A DNA stretch of 64,000 nt, taken from positions 1,364,001 through 1,428,000 of the forward strand of contig JASPKZ010008351.1 in the NCBI GenBank assembly GCA_030220185.1. Reading direction: 5' to 3'. The position numbers and the translations under genes are program-made. Positions 1 through 9,388 of this stretch are shown here, one piece after another. This DNA is from Diploptera punctata. Lineage: Eukaryota; Arthropoda; Insecta; Blattodea; Blaberidae. Below the pieces are notes generated by a model that saw only the letters and a program-made list of their open reading frames with translations, was not told where the DNA came from and made no database searches. The stretch's first letter is position 1. Each line of letters starts with the position of its first letter.

Positions 1-163
1 TTTCTCTTCCCTCAAAAGTTTTCTCTTTACTGTTACATTAAATTTGAAGAGAAAAATATGTGCTTAAATCAGGATTTAGGCATATATTTTTCTTCATAGT
101 TATATATATTTTTCTCTTCAAATTTAATTTGTCATTGAGTGAGAAGTGATAAATTTAATATAA
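1..163. repeat. SINE tail remnants (S1-type)
   Basis: Two facing fragments resemble the 3' tail of the S1 tRNA-derived SINEs found elsewhere in the window (a box reading TTTTTCTCTTCAAATNTAATTT and its reverse complement). No tRNA-like head remains. This looks like a decayed inverted pair of SINE tails. Confidence 0.5.
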
Positions 164-539
164 AATATTGAATACTGTCCACCGCTGTGGTCTCGAGGTA
201 GCGTGCTGCCTTGTCATGCAGCGGGCCCTGGTTCGATCCCCGGTCGGGGCAGTTTTTCTGGGTGAGGTTTTTATCGGGGTTTTTCCTCACCTGTAAGACA
301 AATGTCAGGAAAACGTTAAGGCCCAAATGGTCCCCGAAATCATATGGCTATCATCCTTATCATTATCATCCTTACCATTATCATTATCATCATCATCCTT
401 CACCAGTGTGGAAAGCAACGGGAAGCTACCACACCTACACAATTCCCTAGTAAAGCTGCAAGCATAGCATGAAAATGCTATGATTACAGTGAAGGACCTG
501 CCTTCGGGCAGAATTACTATGGATGAATATTGAATACTG
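164..539 (+). mobile_element. SINE family SA, full copy with target-site duplication
   Basis: The element occupies 178-525 and is flanked by the 14-bp direct repeat AATATTGAATACTG (164-177 and 526-539). The head is tRNA-like, with a B-box-like GGTTCGATCCC at about 231-241. The body contains the internal stretch GTGAGGTTTTTATCGGGG, a CATCATTATC-like microsatellite near 350-400, and ends in GGCAGAATTACTATGGATG. Other copies are at 23495-23839 (+), 26905-27190 (-) and 58189-58508 (-). Short ORFs across it are by-products of the repeat. Confidence 0.85.
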
Positions 540-890
540 ATACATGTTTGAATTCTATGTACCATGCCACTTATACCTGTTGCGTATATAATATTGAATG
601 AAACTTGGCTCAACATACTCTCTCAAAGATGGTGCTTGACAGTACTTGACATTTTTTTTACACACTTTATATTAGCTTCACCTGTATCTGTCCATCTATC
701 TATTTAACGGAATCTTTGAACACGATTTTCACCTACTTAAAAACATTGGATTGACTTGAAACTTTGTATACTTGTAAATGACCAATGACAATACAATGAT
801 TTCATAATTTTTTCTAAAATCCTGGCCAGATTCATCAGAAAAATGAAAAAATAAAAACCAGTACAATAGGTTTTGAACCTATCGACTTTT
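540..890. other. No gene recognised
   Basis: AT-rich sequence with no convincing ORF, RNA gene or repeat boundary that I can define. Confidence 0.5.
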
Positions 891-895
891 TAGTC

Positions 896-993
896 AATCG
901 TAGTAAGTGCTCAGTTGGTAGAACGGTGGACTGTAGTGGTATATAATTATTTCAGTAATCCATAGGTCGCTGGTTCAAATCCGGCCCAGAGGA
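896..993 (+). pseudogene. tRNA-Tyr(GTA) pseudogene retaining an intron
   Basis: The sequence preserves the D arm (GCTCAGTTGGTAGAAC), the anticodon stem with GTA, a roughly 21-bp intron placed one base 3' of the anticodon as in eukaryotic tRNA-Tyr genes, the anticodon 3' half ATCCATAGG and a good T arm with GGTTCAAATCC. A T-run follows, as for a Pol III terminator. The 5' acceptor strand does not pair with the 3' strand (about 986-992) and the D stem has a mismatch, so a functional tRNA is unlikely. It may be a 5'-truncated copy or the head of an old SINE. Confidence 0.7.
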
Positions 994-1067
994 TTTTTTT
1001 TTAGAAGAGTATTAAACAATTAAATTTTTATGGGATTCCGGTTTATGACAATCAATTAAACTAAAAA

Positions 1068-1600
1068 TTTAAAAAATAAATAATAATTTAAAAAACTAAA
1101 ACAACATGCTTTATTATAAAACCAAACTAAAAAATAAATAATAATTTAAAAAAACTAAACAACATGTTTTATTAGAAAACCGAACAAAAAAATGAAAAAT
1201 AATTTTAATTTCCAACACGCTTCGGATAAAATTAAAGTGGCCAACAAAAAAGTCATCTCCAACACATCTAGAATAAAACTAGTTATCTAAAAAAGAAAAT
1301 AATTTTACCATCAGAAGCGTGGGGTGCTTTTTATGGTTTTTACGTTTTCTTCTTAGAGACTTTACTTTTACCAATATCTGTTTATTATCAAATATATTAA
1401 TTGATATAGAACACTCCATGCTTTTGATGGTAAAATAATTTTTTGTAGATAACACTAGTTTTATTCTAGATGTGTTGGAGATGATTTTTTTGTTGGCCAC
1501 TTTAATTTTATCCCAAGCGTGTTGGAAATTAAAATTATTTTTAATTTGTTAATTCGGTTTTCTAATAAAGCGTGTTGTTTTAGTGTTTTTAAACTATTAT
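1068..1600. repeat. Foldback (long inverted repeat) element
   Basis: The arms near 1097-1300 and 1420-1592 are imperfect reverse complements: AACAACATG...TTTATTA faces TAATAAAGCGTGTTG, and CATCTAGAATAAAACTAG faces its complement at about 1452-1470. The left side also carries a tandem duplication of about 58 bp (1068-1125 and 1127-1182). No coding capacity is visible. It resembles a MITE or foldback element of unknown family. Confidence 0.65.
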
Positions 1601-1625
1601 TTTTTAAAATACTATAGGAAGTAAC

Positions 1626-1772
1626 ATTAAGAGGTTTGTTTATTTTTTATTATTTCACTCACCTCATACTCATATGAAGTATGAGGTGAGTGAAATAATA
1701 AAAAATAAACAATATTAAAGAACCTCATAGTGTTATTTCCTATCTACATAACTTAATTAAGAGGTTTGTTTA
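1626..1772. mobile_element. Mini inverted-dimer PLE, family P2
   Basis: Left arm CACTCACCTCATACTTC-like and right arm GAAGTATGAGGTGAGTG meet head to head at about 1673-1683, so almost nothing but the two 3' tails survives. It is flanked by the 17-bp repeat ATTAAGAGGTTTGTTTA (1626-1642 and 1756-1772). The target is the end of a P4-type repeat (AGGAAGTAACATTAAGAGG). The right tail ends CCTCATAGTGTTATTTCC then TATCTACATAACTTA, as in other P2 copies. Confidence 0.85.
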
Positions 1773-2300
1773 AGTAATTAAAACAATGTTTTAATTAAGT
1801 ACTTAACATTTTTGGTATTAGTTTTAATCATTCCCAAATGGAATCTATTCTAGTTTCTTTATTTCTGTCTTGTAGATAGCATATCACTTTGTTTTCTTTT
1901 TCTATATTTTTTTGTTTATTATTCTTCAAGATCTTGATATTCAGTGTTTTCTCTTTTTCATCCCCCTTTATATATTTTTAAGGGGATTAAAGTTTGAATG
2001 TATAGACAAATTTTATTCCAGTGTTACAGGCATTGAAGATCACGGCGAAATAATAAACAAAGAAGATAGAAAAAGAAAACAGAATAAGATGCCATCTCCC
2101 ATGAGAGAAAAAACTGACAAAAATTAAAACTTAATAAAAAATTACGTTTTACTGTCAAGGCAGTATGTTAAACCAACATTTCATTTATCATTGCATATGT
2201 ACCAGGTATATGAAACTCAAACACGTATCTGTAAAATGTTCTGTGAAATTTTGAAGGAAGAATAGACATCAAATAATCATGGGTAGAAGAGACAAATATG
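1773..2300. other. No gene recognised
   Basis: AT-rich sequence. A short open frame at 1912-2127 has no recognisable domain and low complexity; I do not call it a gene. Confidence 0.5.
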
Positions 2301-2309
2301 TGTTTAGAT

Positions 2310-2445
2310 TGGAGGCCTAGGTAGCTCACTTGGATATAGCATTGATATAGAGAGTCAAAGGTCCTGGGTTCAAACCCCAGTCTAGGCGTATATTTTTCTT
2401 TTCAAATATAATTTGTCCATCATTAAGATGTTTAAAAATGAATAA
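2310..2445 (+). mobile_element. S1 SINE unit (tRNA-like head + tail)
   Basis: Head GGCCTAGGTAGCTCACTTGG (A-box-like) and GGTTCAAACCCCAGTC (B-box-like), followed by TTTTTCTTTTCAAATATAAT and a tail ending near CATTAAGATGTTTAAAAA. This single unit matches those in the multi-unit clusters at 4.8-6.07, 32.2-33.06 and 46.3 kb. Confidence 0.8.
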
Positions 2446-2605
2446 TATGAACATTAGAAAACCACTATATTTATTCTTAACACGTAGTGGGTTGAAAGAA
2501 CAGTTTCATGCAAGTGAATGATTGAGTGCATGCACAAATGATAAGAATATAGCAATACAAAGGCAGTAAACTAATATTTCTTCATAGTTAAATATGGGAA
2601 ATAAC

Positions 2606-3545
2606 ATTATGAGGTTCTTAATTCCTAAATTAATGAGTAATTTTTTTACAATAATAATTAAATGAATCGTGATTTTTTCTTACCTCATACATCTATGTTT
2701 CTTTAAACACAGCACTGCAGTATCGGCGACACTTTGTCGTCATCGTCAGCTGTTTTCACGACTGTCAATTTTTTCTCCTTTTTGCCGGTAATTATCTAGA
2801 CTGCCATCTGGTGTTCTTTTGAAGGAATTCCTCTTCAAACTGCCATCTGGTGTTATTTTGAATGAATCATTTCCTAAACTGCTATCTGTTGTATTTTTGA
2901 AGAACTTTGTAATCAACAGATAGCAGTTTAGGAAATGATTCATTCAAAATAACACCAGATGGCAGTTTGAAGAGGAATTCCTTCAAAAGAACACCAGATG
3001 GCAGTCTAGATAATTACCGGCAAAAAGGAGAAAAAATTGACAGTCGTGAAAACAGCTGACGATGACGACAAAGTGTCGCCGATACTGCAGTGCTGTGTTT
3101 AAAGAAACATAGATGTATGAGGTAAGAAAAAATCCGATTGAGGGTCTTTCCACTTTTCAGCGGTTACCCTTTTACCAGCCGGCTGCTGGCCCTTCACATC
3201 CACATGTGTCAATCACAGAGGTAGATGATCAACAGCCAGTGTAGGGGTGACATGTGGTTAGCATGTCGAGTCCCCCAGCCGTTATAGCTGGTTCCTCAAC
3301 CTGGAGCCGCTACTTATTGTAGCTACCCAATTGCCTCACGATGCTGGGTGGGCACCGGTCCCATACTGGCCGAAATACCATGAGAAAATTTCTTCCCCCA
3401 TGGAGACTCGAACCAGCGCAAGTCCCGTAGCTCTGCGCCAAGGCTTCCTACCTTAACCGCTCGGCTACGGCGCGGGACAAGAAAAAATCACGATTCATTT
3501 AATTATTATTAATTGAACCTCATAATGTTAAAAATTCCCAAATTT
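2606..3545. mobile_element. Inverted-dimer PLE, family P8, with nested SINE
   Basis: A long palindrome: the left arm (about 2600-2905) and right arm (about 2910-3127, resumed at 3481-3545) are reverse complements including terminal AATAACATTATGAGGTT / AACCTCATAATGTTA. Both arms carry a degraded hammerhead-like motif (CTGACGA at 3056-3062 on + and mirrored at 2743-2749 on -), in which GAAA has become GATA and the cleavage-site base is G. Inner parts encode short remnants of the GIY-YIG ORF C-terminus (repeated TPDGSL). The right arm is split by the SB SINE at 3135-3478. Confidence 0.75.
3135..3478 (-). mobile_element. SINE family SB (Leu/Ser-tRNA-like head)
   Basis: On the minus strand it starts GTCCCGCGCCGTAGCCGAGC, an A-box of the class II tRNA type (GCCGAGCGGTTAAGG), with B box GGTTCGAGTCT, and ends ACCCTCAATCGG. 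Flanking direct repeats AAGAAAAAATC lie on each side (about 3124-3134 and 3479-3489). Other copies: 25922-26270 (-), 27299-27644 (-), 32588-32932 (+). Confidence 0.9.
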
Positions 3546-3596
3546 AATATATAAACATTTTTTTACATCTTACCTCATATTTCATATATATTTAAT

Positions 3597-4190
3597 TAAT
3601 GTTGGGAAGTAAACATTATGAGGTATATCATTAAAATTCATCGGAGAACATATTGTTTAAACAACTCACCTCATAGGATTCATGCTTCCATGATATCGCG
3701 ATTTCAAACATAGTCATGTTCATCGTCAGCCATAACTCCGACTGACGAAATTCTTCGGCCGTCAACTATTCTATTGTCGCCATCTTCAGTGCTGCCATCT
3801 ATGGTTGAATTTATGAACTTCGAAATCAATGTAATTTCGTTAGGGATATCAAAATTCATTGATCTATTTTTGTTTTTCTGAATGTATATTTTTTCCCAAA
3901 CTGTCAATTCCAAAGGTTTCTCTACTTGTTTTAAAAGTTTAGCTTCTCTTCCAATTTTATGATGTTCTAATAAACTATGTGCAGCAATTGCAGATTTTTC
4001 AATTTCACAATTTTTATTATTTCTGAAATGTTCTTTTGTCCGAATTTCCAAATTCCTTTTTGTTTTTTTTTTCATGTTTTCTTTATAAACACGGGAACTA
4101 GTTTTCAAGAGAAACATCTCTCTCATTTTCAACCGACATTATGACTTAAACACTTCCTGTTTAAAGAAAACATGAAAATATGAGGTAAGA
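3597..4190. mobile_element. Composite PLE: P3 left arm joined to a P8 right arm
   Basis: The left side is a P3 tail (GAGAACATATTGTTTAAACA, then CTCACCTCATAGGATTC) with a minus-strand hammerhead-like motif at about 3681-3734 and a minus-strand GIY-YIG ORF. The right side, from about 4065, switches to a P8 arm with its own degraded minus-strand motif and ends in AAATATGAGGTAAGATGT. A matching P8 left tail sits at 3552-3590, so the P3 copy appears to have inserted inside a P8 element. Confidence 0.6.
3704..4063 (-). pseudogene. PLE GIY-YIG endonuclease ORF, C-terminal fragment (P3)
   Basis: The peptide contains KTKRNLEIRTKEHF, the helical segment of a GIY-YIG nuclease, then the family-typical LELTVWEKIYIQKNKNRSMN and a C-terminus ending DDEHDYV just upstream of the hammerhead-like motif. 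The catalytic GIY and YIG strands themselves are missing here because the copy is truncated at the P8 junction. This is how 3' ends of Penelope-like retroelements are organised: endonuclease ORF then 3' terminal repeat. Non-functional. Confidence 0.8.
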
Positions 4191-4316
4191 TGTAAAAATG
4201 ACTCATTAATGTACGAAACTAATATTTACTGTAATGCTTTCTGTTCAAAAAGTCTTTTTGCTCCCAGTAGTATTGTGAAATAATAACTAACTAACAACCA
4301 AATTAACTCACTGGCA

Positions 4317-4553
4317 CTATCGAACCCATAGGTTTATGGCCATGCAGAGATAAGCTCTCCATATATCCCAATCCTGAGCCAATGTTTTCCAATCATCCCC
4401 AGTATAATCTACTTCCCTCAAATCATAGTTAATGTTATTCTCCCACCTCATTCTTGGTCTATCAACAGGGCATTTTTCCTCTGGTTTTCCTACAATAAGC
4501 TTCCATGCACGTCTTTCATTCCCCATTGTGAAATAGTGTATAGAAGAATTCAA
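4317..4553 (-). pseudogene. Non-LTR retrotransposon ORF2 C-terminal fragment
   Basis: The minus-strand frame contains RPRMRWENNINYDLREV and DWKTLAQDWDIWRAYL, the C-terminal end typical of many insect LINE ORF2 proteins (a G/D-RPRxRWxDxI motif followed by a WRxxV segment). No reverse transcriptase part is attached, so it is a 5'-truncated dead copy. Confidence 0.75.
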
Positions 4554-4735
4554 ATATTGGACAATATTTTAAAATACTATAGGAAGTAACATTAAGAGGT
4601 TGTTTAATAATTAAAACATTATGTTTGTACATTCTTACCTCTTATGGTTGTTTTCATCCATCGTATGTTTCAAGGCATCTGAGCCCCATCAGTCTGTAAT
4701 CGCTGATGATGGGGCTAAGAAGCCTTGAAACATAT

Positions 4736-4803
4736 TGACGTTTCTATTATTAATTTAACGCTTCTCAATGAAGGATAAATTATATTTGGAGAGAAAAATT
4801 TAT
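4736..4803 (-). mobile_element. S1 SINE tail fragment inside a hammerhead unit
   Basis: Only the tail (reverse complement of the TTTTTCTCTTCAAATATAAT box) remains. It is bracketed by CCTTGAAACATAT (4723-4735) and ACTTGAAACATAT (4804-4816), a 12-13 bp target-site duplication located in the GAAA/stem III part of the hammerhead-like unit. Confidence 0.7.
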
Positions 4804-4871
4804 ACTTGAAACATATGTTCGACGAAAGTCTATAATTGCTGACAGTGGGGCACAGAAGCCTTGAAACATAT

Positions 4872-6066
4872 TATATTTGAAAAGAAAAATATAAAATTTT
4901 TCTCTTCAAATAGAAAAATATACGCCTAGACTGGGGTTTGAACCCAGGACCTTTGACTTTCTATGTCAATGCTCTTCCATCTGAGCCACCTAGGCCTCCA
5001 ATCTAAACGCATATTTTTCTCTAACACATAGTTAATTCCCTAACCCCAAATGCTACGAGCCGTTGCTACGATTTTTGCAAATGGCGGCTTCTTTGTTAAG
5101 AAGACCTTTTATTGGGAATTTAAACATTACTTATAAAGCCAGTAGTGCTTCTTTCAATGTTAATATTATTCGTTTTTAAACACCTTAATGATGGACAAAT
5201 TATATTTGAAAAGAAAAATATACGCCTAGACTGGGGTTTGAACCCAGGACCTTTGACTTTCTATGTCAATGCTCTTCCATCTGAGCCACCTAGGCCTCCA
5301 ATCTAAACACGTATTTTTCTCTTACACATAGTTAATTCCCTAACCCCAAATGCTACGAGCCATTGCTACGATTTTTGCAAATGGCGGCTTCTTTGCTAAG
5401 AAGACTTTTTATTGGGAATTTAAACATTACTTATAAAGCCAGTAGTGCTTCTTTCAATGTTAATATTATTCGTTTTTAAACACCTTAATGATGGACAAAT
5501 TATATTTGAAAAGAAAAATATACGCCTAGACTGGGGTTTGAACCCAGGACCTTTGACTTTCTATGTCAATGTTCTTCCATCTGAGCCACCTAGGTCTCCA
5601 ATCTAAACGCGTATTTTTCTTATAGATTGGAGGCCTAGCTGGCTCAGATGGAAGAGCATTGACAGAAAGTCAAAGGTCCTGGGTTCAAACCCCAGTCTAG
5701 GCGTATATTTTTCTTTTCAAATATAATTTGTCCATCATTAAGGTGTTTAAAAACGAATAATATTAACATTGAAAGAAGCACTACTGGCTTTATAAGTAAT
5801 GTTTAAATTCCCAATAAAAAGTCTTCTTAACAAAGAAGCCGCCATTTGCAAAAATCATAGCAACGGCTCGTAGCATTTGGGGTTAGGGAATTAACTATGT
5901 GTAAGAGAAAAATACGCGTTTAGATTGGAGGCCTAGGTGGCTCAGATGGAAGAGCATTGACATAGAAAGTCAAAGGTCCTGGGTTCAAACCCCAGTCTAG
6001 GCGTATATTTTTCTTTTCAAATATAATTTGTCCATCATTAAGGTGTTTAAAAACGAATAATATTAA
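4872..6066. mobile_element. Five-unit S1 SINE cluster (3 minus, 2 plus)
   Basis: The B-box-like GGTTTGAACCC appears on the minus strand near 4930, 5230 and 5530 and GGTTCAAACCC on the plus strand near 5685 and 5985, with repeat periods of about 300 bp. Linkers contain the recurrent GCAAATGGCGGCTTCTT. All tails point outward. The whole cluster is flanked by a single duplication CCTTGAAACATAT (4859-4871 and 6067-6079). Anticodon loops are not canonical and the short AAATATA boxes follow directly, so these are SINEs and not tRNA genes. Confidence 0.85.
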
Positions 6067-6253
6067 CCTTGAAACATATGTTCGACAAAAACAACCATAA
6101 GAGGTAAGAATGCACAGACAAAATGTCTTAATTATTGGACAGTATAGTTTAAAATAGTTTTTTTTTGCAAAGAATACCTAAAAATAGTTAATATAGAATG
6201 CAAATACAGCATTCTGTACATTTTTTACATCAATATGTATTTTTTAAGGACAG

Positions 6254-6405
6254 GAATTCTCAGTTTTGGGTCATGGACTGACAAATCCTTCTGTCTTCTA
6301 TGAAGGCGAATATGATGTTGGTTTAATCTTAGGCAGTTTTGAGTCATATGTTAGTCAAGAATGGTATGAAGACTGGCCTGAGTTAGAATGGATATGCAAT
6401 ACATT
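6254..6405 (+). CDS. RELCH: RELCH exon (first in window), HEAT-region
   Basis: Bounded by AG (6252-6253) and donor GTAAGT at 6406. It reads in phase 0 and ends in phase 2 (TT|G Leu). The peptide includes EWYEDWPELEWICNTL, corresponding to the part of RELCH where a Trp-rich helix precedes LLPxLxxI. RELCH is a Rab11 effector with LisH, coiled-coil and HEAT domains that acts at recycling endosomes and, in mammals, promotes sterol transfer to the trans-Golgi. Only the C-terminal portion lies in this window; upstream exons are outside. Identification is from remembered family sequence, not a search. Confidence 0.88.
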
Positions 6406-6726
6406 GTAAGTACCTTTTATTTGTCTAACCATCATATTATTCAACTGCATTTTTCTTAATATTGTTTAATTGTATCTTTCCAATTTTTTTAAAAATAATG
6501 GTAATCAGCGTTTATATTTTTTGAGCATAATTTTATTCCTATTCATAAAAATATTTGAAGAATTGTTTTTAGACCTGAGCCATGATTTGAATTACATATC
6601 TCTATATTTATCCATTGGCACTCTACCTTTGAGGTAGATTTATCCATTGGCACTCTACTTTTGAGGTATGATGCACTTCTCTCAGGCTTATTTATCAAAT
6701 CACCATAATATTTCACCTCCACTAAG
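6406..6726. other. Intron start; short tandem duplication
   Basis: Contains an imperfect 35-bp tandem duplication (TTTATCCATTGGCACTCTAC at about 6606 and again at about 6639). No gene seen. Confidence 0.6.
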
Positions 6727-7305
6727 GACCGCATGCAAATACATTAGTCTCTGCTCAAATTACTTCCAATCACTGGTGAGTTGACTCACCGTGAGGAAGT
6801 GCAAAGATCGAATTAGCTACCCACTAACTGGTCATCCATGAAAGTCATCGTTCTCGCAATATTGGCAAGAAATTACCCAGAATTCTCAGGGATAAAACCA
6901 CTTCCGTTATTTTCGTCTGCTAGAGGCCCGCATTTACGCTTGTGTCCTGCAAATAATACCGTATACAATGACGTCTGCATCGCGCAATATTACGCCGTTT
7001 CTCCTGATCTTCCAGTTGAATTCTTTGGTAGACTCTATCAAATTCCTCTTTTCCGCATATACCAAAAACAAGATCGAAGTTTTCAAGGTCCGACGTCTTG
7101 GATAAAGCAGCAAGGTTTGAAAGTACATCGGTTCCCATCGGGATTCTCATGATTTGTTTCTCTCCTAAGTCACCTCGGCAGGTAGCTTAGGAATTTCAAC
7201 AATTATTATTGCATGAACAGATTTTTGAGTACTCAAAAACGTATTTGGATACAACTTTCTCAGCAGAGAATGGCTTTTACGGTCTAATGCATTCATAGAT
7301 TCGAG
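6727..7305. mobile_element. Non-autonomous DNA-element-like repeat, family D1
   Basis: Starts GGACCGCATGCAAATACATT and ends TCTAATGCATTCATAGAT. Copies occur at 33106-33661 and 62683-63231, where the outer ends read AGGGCCGCATG / ATGACCCT, an imperfect terminal inverted repeat. The interior is conserved between copies, including overlapping open frames (for example a minus frame with EEFDRVYQRIQLE), but I do not recognise a protein family. It could be a deletion derivative of a cut-and-paste transposon. Confidence 0.6.
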
Positions 7306-7379
7306 CCTAAATGTGTGATTGGAGTGTTTATGAGAAGTCGGGAATTAGAAAGAGCAATTTTATCCTGCTTTGGAGCTGT

Positions 7380-7450
7380 TTTTTGAGCACCAATGAGTAA
7401 AGCTGAATATTTATGGTTCAAATCTCGGTTCAGGTGCACATTTTCTCTTA
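7380..7450 (+). repeat. Degraded tRNA-like SINE head
   Basis: Holds GGTTCAAATCTCGGTTCAGG followed by TTTTCTCTT, resembling the B-box and tail junction of the S1 family, but the A-box region is unrecognisable. Confidence 0.4.
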
Positions 7451-7584
7451 AGATATGTTAAGTGTGACCAATAGACAACTGTTTTGTAGCATTAATTATT
7501 ATGAATTTTAACTGCATCATTAAATTACATTAAAATGATACCTGGTTTTGTAATTTTTTTATTTGGAATTGTTTTGATTATGCA

Positions 7585-7891
7585 TATCGTCGCTTAAGGA
7601 ACAATACCGCATAACTAACAAAATACATATTTCACACGAGAAACAAAAAACTGTTTATTTTTCTCCTTAGTACCTATACTCCACCAGGCTAAATAAATAA
7701 ATAAATAAATAAAATAAATAAATATAGATTGAAACCATTGTATCTATAAGTTTAGCAAGGTCATGGTGCAAAATTTCATCCTAATCTATGTTTGAACTGA
7801 GCGCACTTCTTCAGTGATGTTAACAATATAAAAATGTCAAATTTCACCAAAAGTGTCAGTTATGTGGTATTGTTCCTTAAGCGACGATATA
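7585..7891. mobile_element. MITE with TATCGTCGCTTAAG termini
   Basis: Terminal inverted repeats TATCGTCGCTTAAGGAACAA at the left and TTGTTCCTTAAGCGACGATA at the right, flanked by TA. No ORF. A shorter copy (about 245 bp) with TATCGTCGCTTAAGAAACAA is at 55079-55324. TA targets and short TIRs suggest a Tc1/mariner-type derivative. Confidence 0.85.
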
Positions 7892-7984
7892 GAAGAATTT
7901 AGAGAGTTAATAGACCCAACTTTTAAACTTCATCAGCCAAGAATATTCCTAGAATATTTTAAATCTAATATGAATTATGTAAAT

Positions 7985-8340
7985 AAGGTGCATCTGGAGT
8001 CATCTTACCTCATAACTTGTTGTATTCTAGTTGAACATGTTTCGGTATATCATGTGTACCTATCATCAGATTTTCCAGACTGTTGAATTTTATTTTGTTG
8101 GCCCTGGATGTCTCCTCCCATACTCCATCTTTGGCTGACCGAATAACTTGTAAATCAAATAATTTTCCCCAGAATTTCAAAATTCATAATTTTTTTGTTC
8201 TTCTGTATGTAGGTTTCGCAAACAGTAAGTTATTTTGTATTGTACAACTGTTTTAATAATTTTGTATTTACATTGATTTTATGCTTTTCTGACCAAATGT
8301 GAGCAGCCACAATTGAATAGTTGCCCCGAAAACAGGATCT
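7985..8340 (-). pseudogene. PLE left arm, family P9, with GIY-YIG remnant
   Basis: The tail CATCTTACCTCATAACTTG is followed by a minus-strand hammerhead-like motif (8027-8077) and then a minus-strand, frameshifted remnant of the endonuclease C-terminus (the region of FxSQTVSS / WEKxY type) up to the partial AHxWSEKH segment near 8300. The matching right arm is at 10340-10640, so an inverted dimer was opened by later insertions between 8340 and 10330. Confidence 0.6.
8027..8077 (-). ncRNA. Hammerhead-ribozyme-like motif (P9), canonical CUGAUGA core
   Basis: On the minus strand CTGATGA (8063-8069) then T, stem II GGTA...TACC, GAAA, stem III ACATGT and a UU/UC cleavage position. All conserved core bases of a hammerhead are present apart from an extra U between CUGAUGA and stem II. 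Stem III is a self-complementary hexamer with no loop, so folding would need dimerisation. Confidence 0.6.
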
Positions 8341-8349
8341 AACCCACAA

Positions 8350-8945
8350 AAATTCGAAAGTTGAGTTTTCAGTGGATTAGTGATCTATCTAGAAGATATC
8401 ACGGCATGGTACATGTAAAATTATCCATACCCTCTTCCAGACCTAGTTTATTTATTTTTAAAAGTTGGCTTTCAAGCAAATAGCTATATGTAACAAAATG
8501 GCGGAAGCTGTTAGTCAAATCATTAATAGCAATGCAGAAAAACAATTATTGCACATGTGCAAATTCATTACATCACAGTTCTGTGAATTCTAATCAGAAT
8601 CCTAGAGAAATTGAGTGAAAATAAGAAAGGCACAAATAATGTAACGAAATAACATTAAATGGAAAATAAATACTGAAAAAACTGATTACGTTAGAAATTT
8701 TTCTAACTGAATCAGTGTTCAATATGTATTTTCTACTTCTTATTATAGCATTCTTAGTTAAATATGTGTTAGATCATTTTCCCCACTCTATAGAGATAGA
8801 TTACTTTTGCACTCGATGCTGCATTAAATTGTTAATATTTAGTTATTAGCATGTTACTTTGCATTCAAATTGGTGTATATGATTCCAATAGGATGAAAGA
8901 TTAAAATGTATATGATATAATAAAGGTAATAGTCTCAAAATCAAC
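8350..8945. other. No gene recognised
   Basis: AT-rich intronic sequence with no ORF or repeat boundary I can define. Confidence 0.5.
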
Positions 8946-9195
8946 ATTATACGTTTTTTATTTAACTTTCACAGGGAAAGAACACTATGAGGTTTAATTT
9001 AATAATTAAATTAATGTAACAGATAAACTAAAGGAACTCACAGTCTGGGAAAAAATCCATATCCAAAAAAACAAAAAAGAGAAACCCATGAATTTTGAAA
9101 CTCCCGCAAATTTTGACCTGATCCAGAGGTTCATCGGTCCACCGATAGAAGTAAGAAGGAAACCGCCAAGAAACGACATAACACCGGTCGACCAG

Positions 9196-9240
9196 AGGCT
9201 ACTGACGATGGAGATAAGCTCCGAAACTGCAGTATAGAAG
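9196..9240 (+). ncRNA. Hammerhead-ribozyme-like motif (P5)
   Basis: CTGACGA (9202-9208), an extra T, stem II GGAG/CTCC, GAAA, palindromic stem III ACTGCAGT, cleavage-site A, then TAG pairing with CTA 5' of the core. It lies directly downstream of the endonuclease remnant and upstream of ATGAGGTGAGG. Confidence 0.65.
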
Positions 9241-9320
9241 AAAAAGGATATGAGGTGAGGTAATAAAAACATTAAAAATCATCGGAGAACATATTGTTTA
9301 AATAACTCACCTCATAGGAT

Positions 9321-9375
9321 TCATGCTTCCATGATATCGCGATTTCAAACATAATCATGTTCATCGTCAGCCATA
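9321..9375 (-). ncRNA. Hammerhead-ribozyme-like motif (P3), left arm
   Basis: Mirror image of the + strand motif at 9389-9437: CTGACGA, T, stem II GAACAT/ATGTTT, GAAA, stem III ATCGCGAT, A at the cleavage position, stem I TTATGG/TCATGG. Confidence 0.65.
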
Positions 9376-9388
9376 ACATGAGTCGGAG

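Larger units (their letters stand above)
4555..6145. mobile_element. PLE inverted dimer, family P4, opened by SINE insertions
   Basis: Flanking repeats TATTGGACAATAT (4555-4567) and TATTGGACAGTAT (6133-6145) mark the ends. The left arm (CATTCTTACCTCTTATGGTTG, about 4630-4650) and right arm (CAACCATAAGAGGTAAGAATG, about 6090-6110) are complements. Between them lie hammerhead sequence and SINEs: a 5' hammerhead half (CTGATGAT with stem II, 4702-4730), its 3' half GTTCGACG at 4817, a second unit at 4839-4871, and the final 3' half at 6080. Removing the SINEs gives two hammerhead units in tandem, 55-62 bp apart. Confidence 0.75.

Noticed and set aside
211..450. His/Tyr-rich peptide (HHYHPYHY)
   Set aside because: Translation of the ATC/CATTATC microsatellite in SINE SA.
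2606..3545. Palindromes as terminal inverted repeats of a cut-and-paste transposon
   Set aside because: Arm lengths and outer ends differ from copy to copy, duplications vary from 8 to 17 bp, and a GIY-YIG ORF is associated; this fits PLE retroelements better.
4872..6066. CRISPR-like array of regular repeats
   Set aside because: Repeats are ~300 bp tRNA-like units in two orientations in a eukaryotic genome; no spacers or cas genes.
6838..7152. 104-codon plus frame in D1
   Set aside because: Overlaps an equally open minus frame and is repeated only as DNA; no protein family recognised, so it is described within the repeat.
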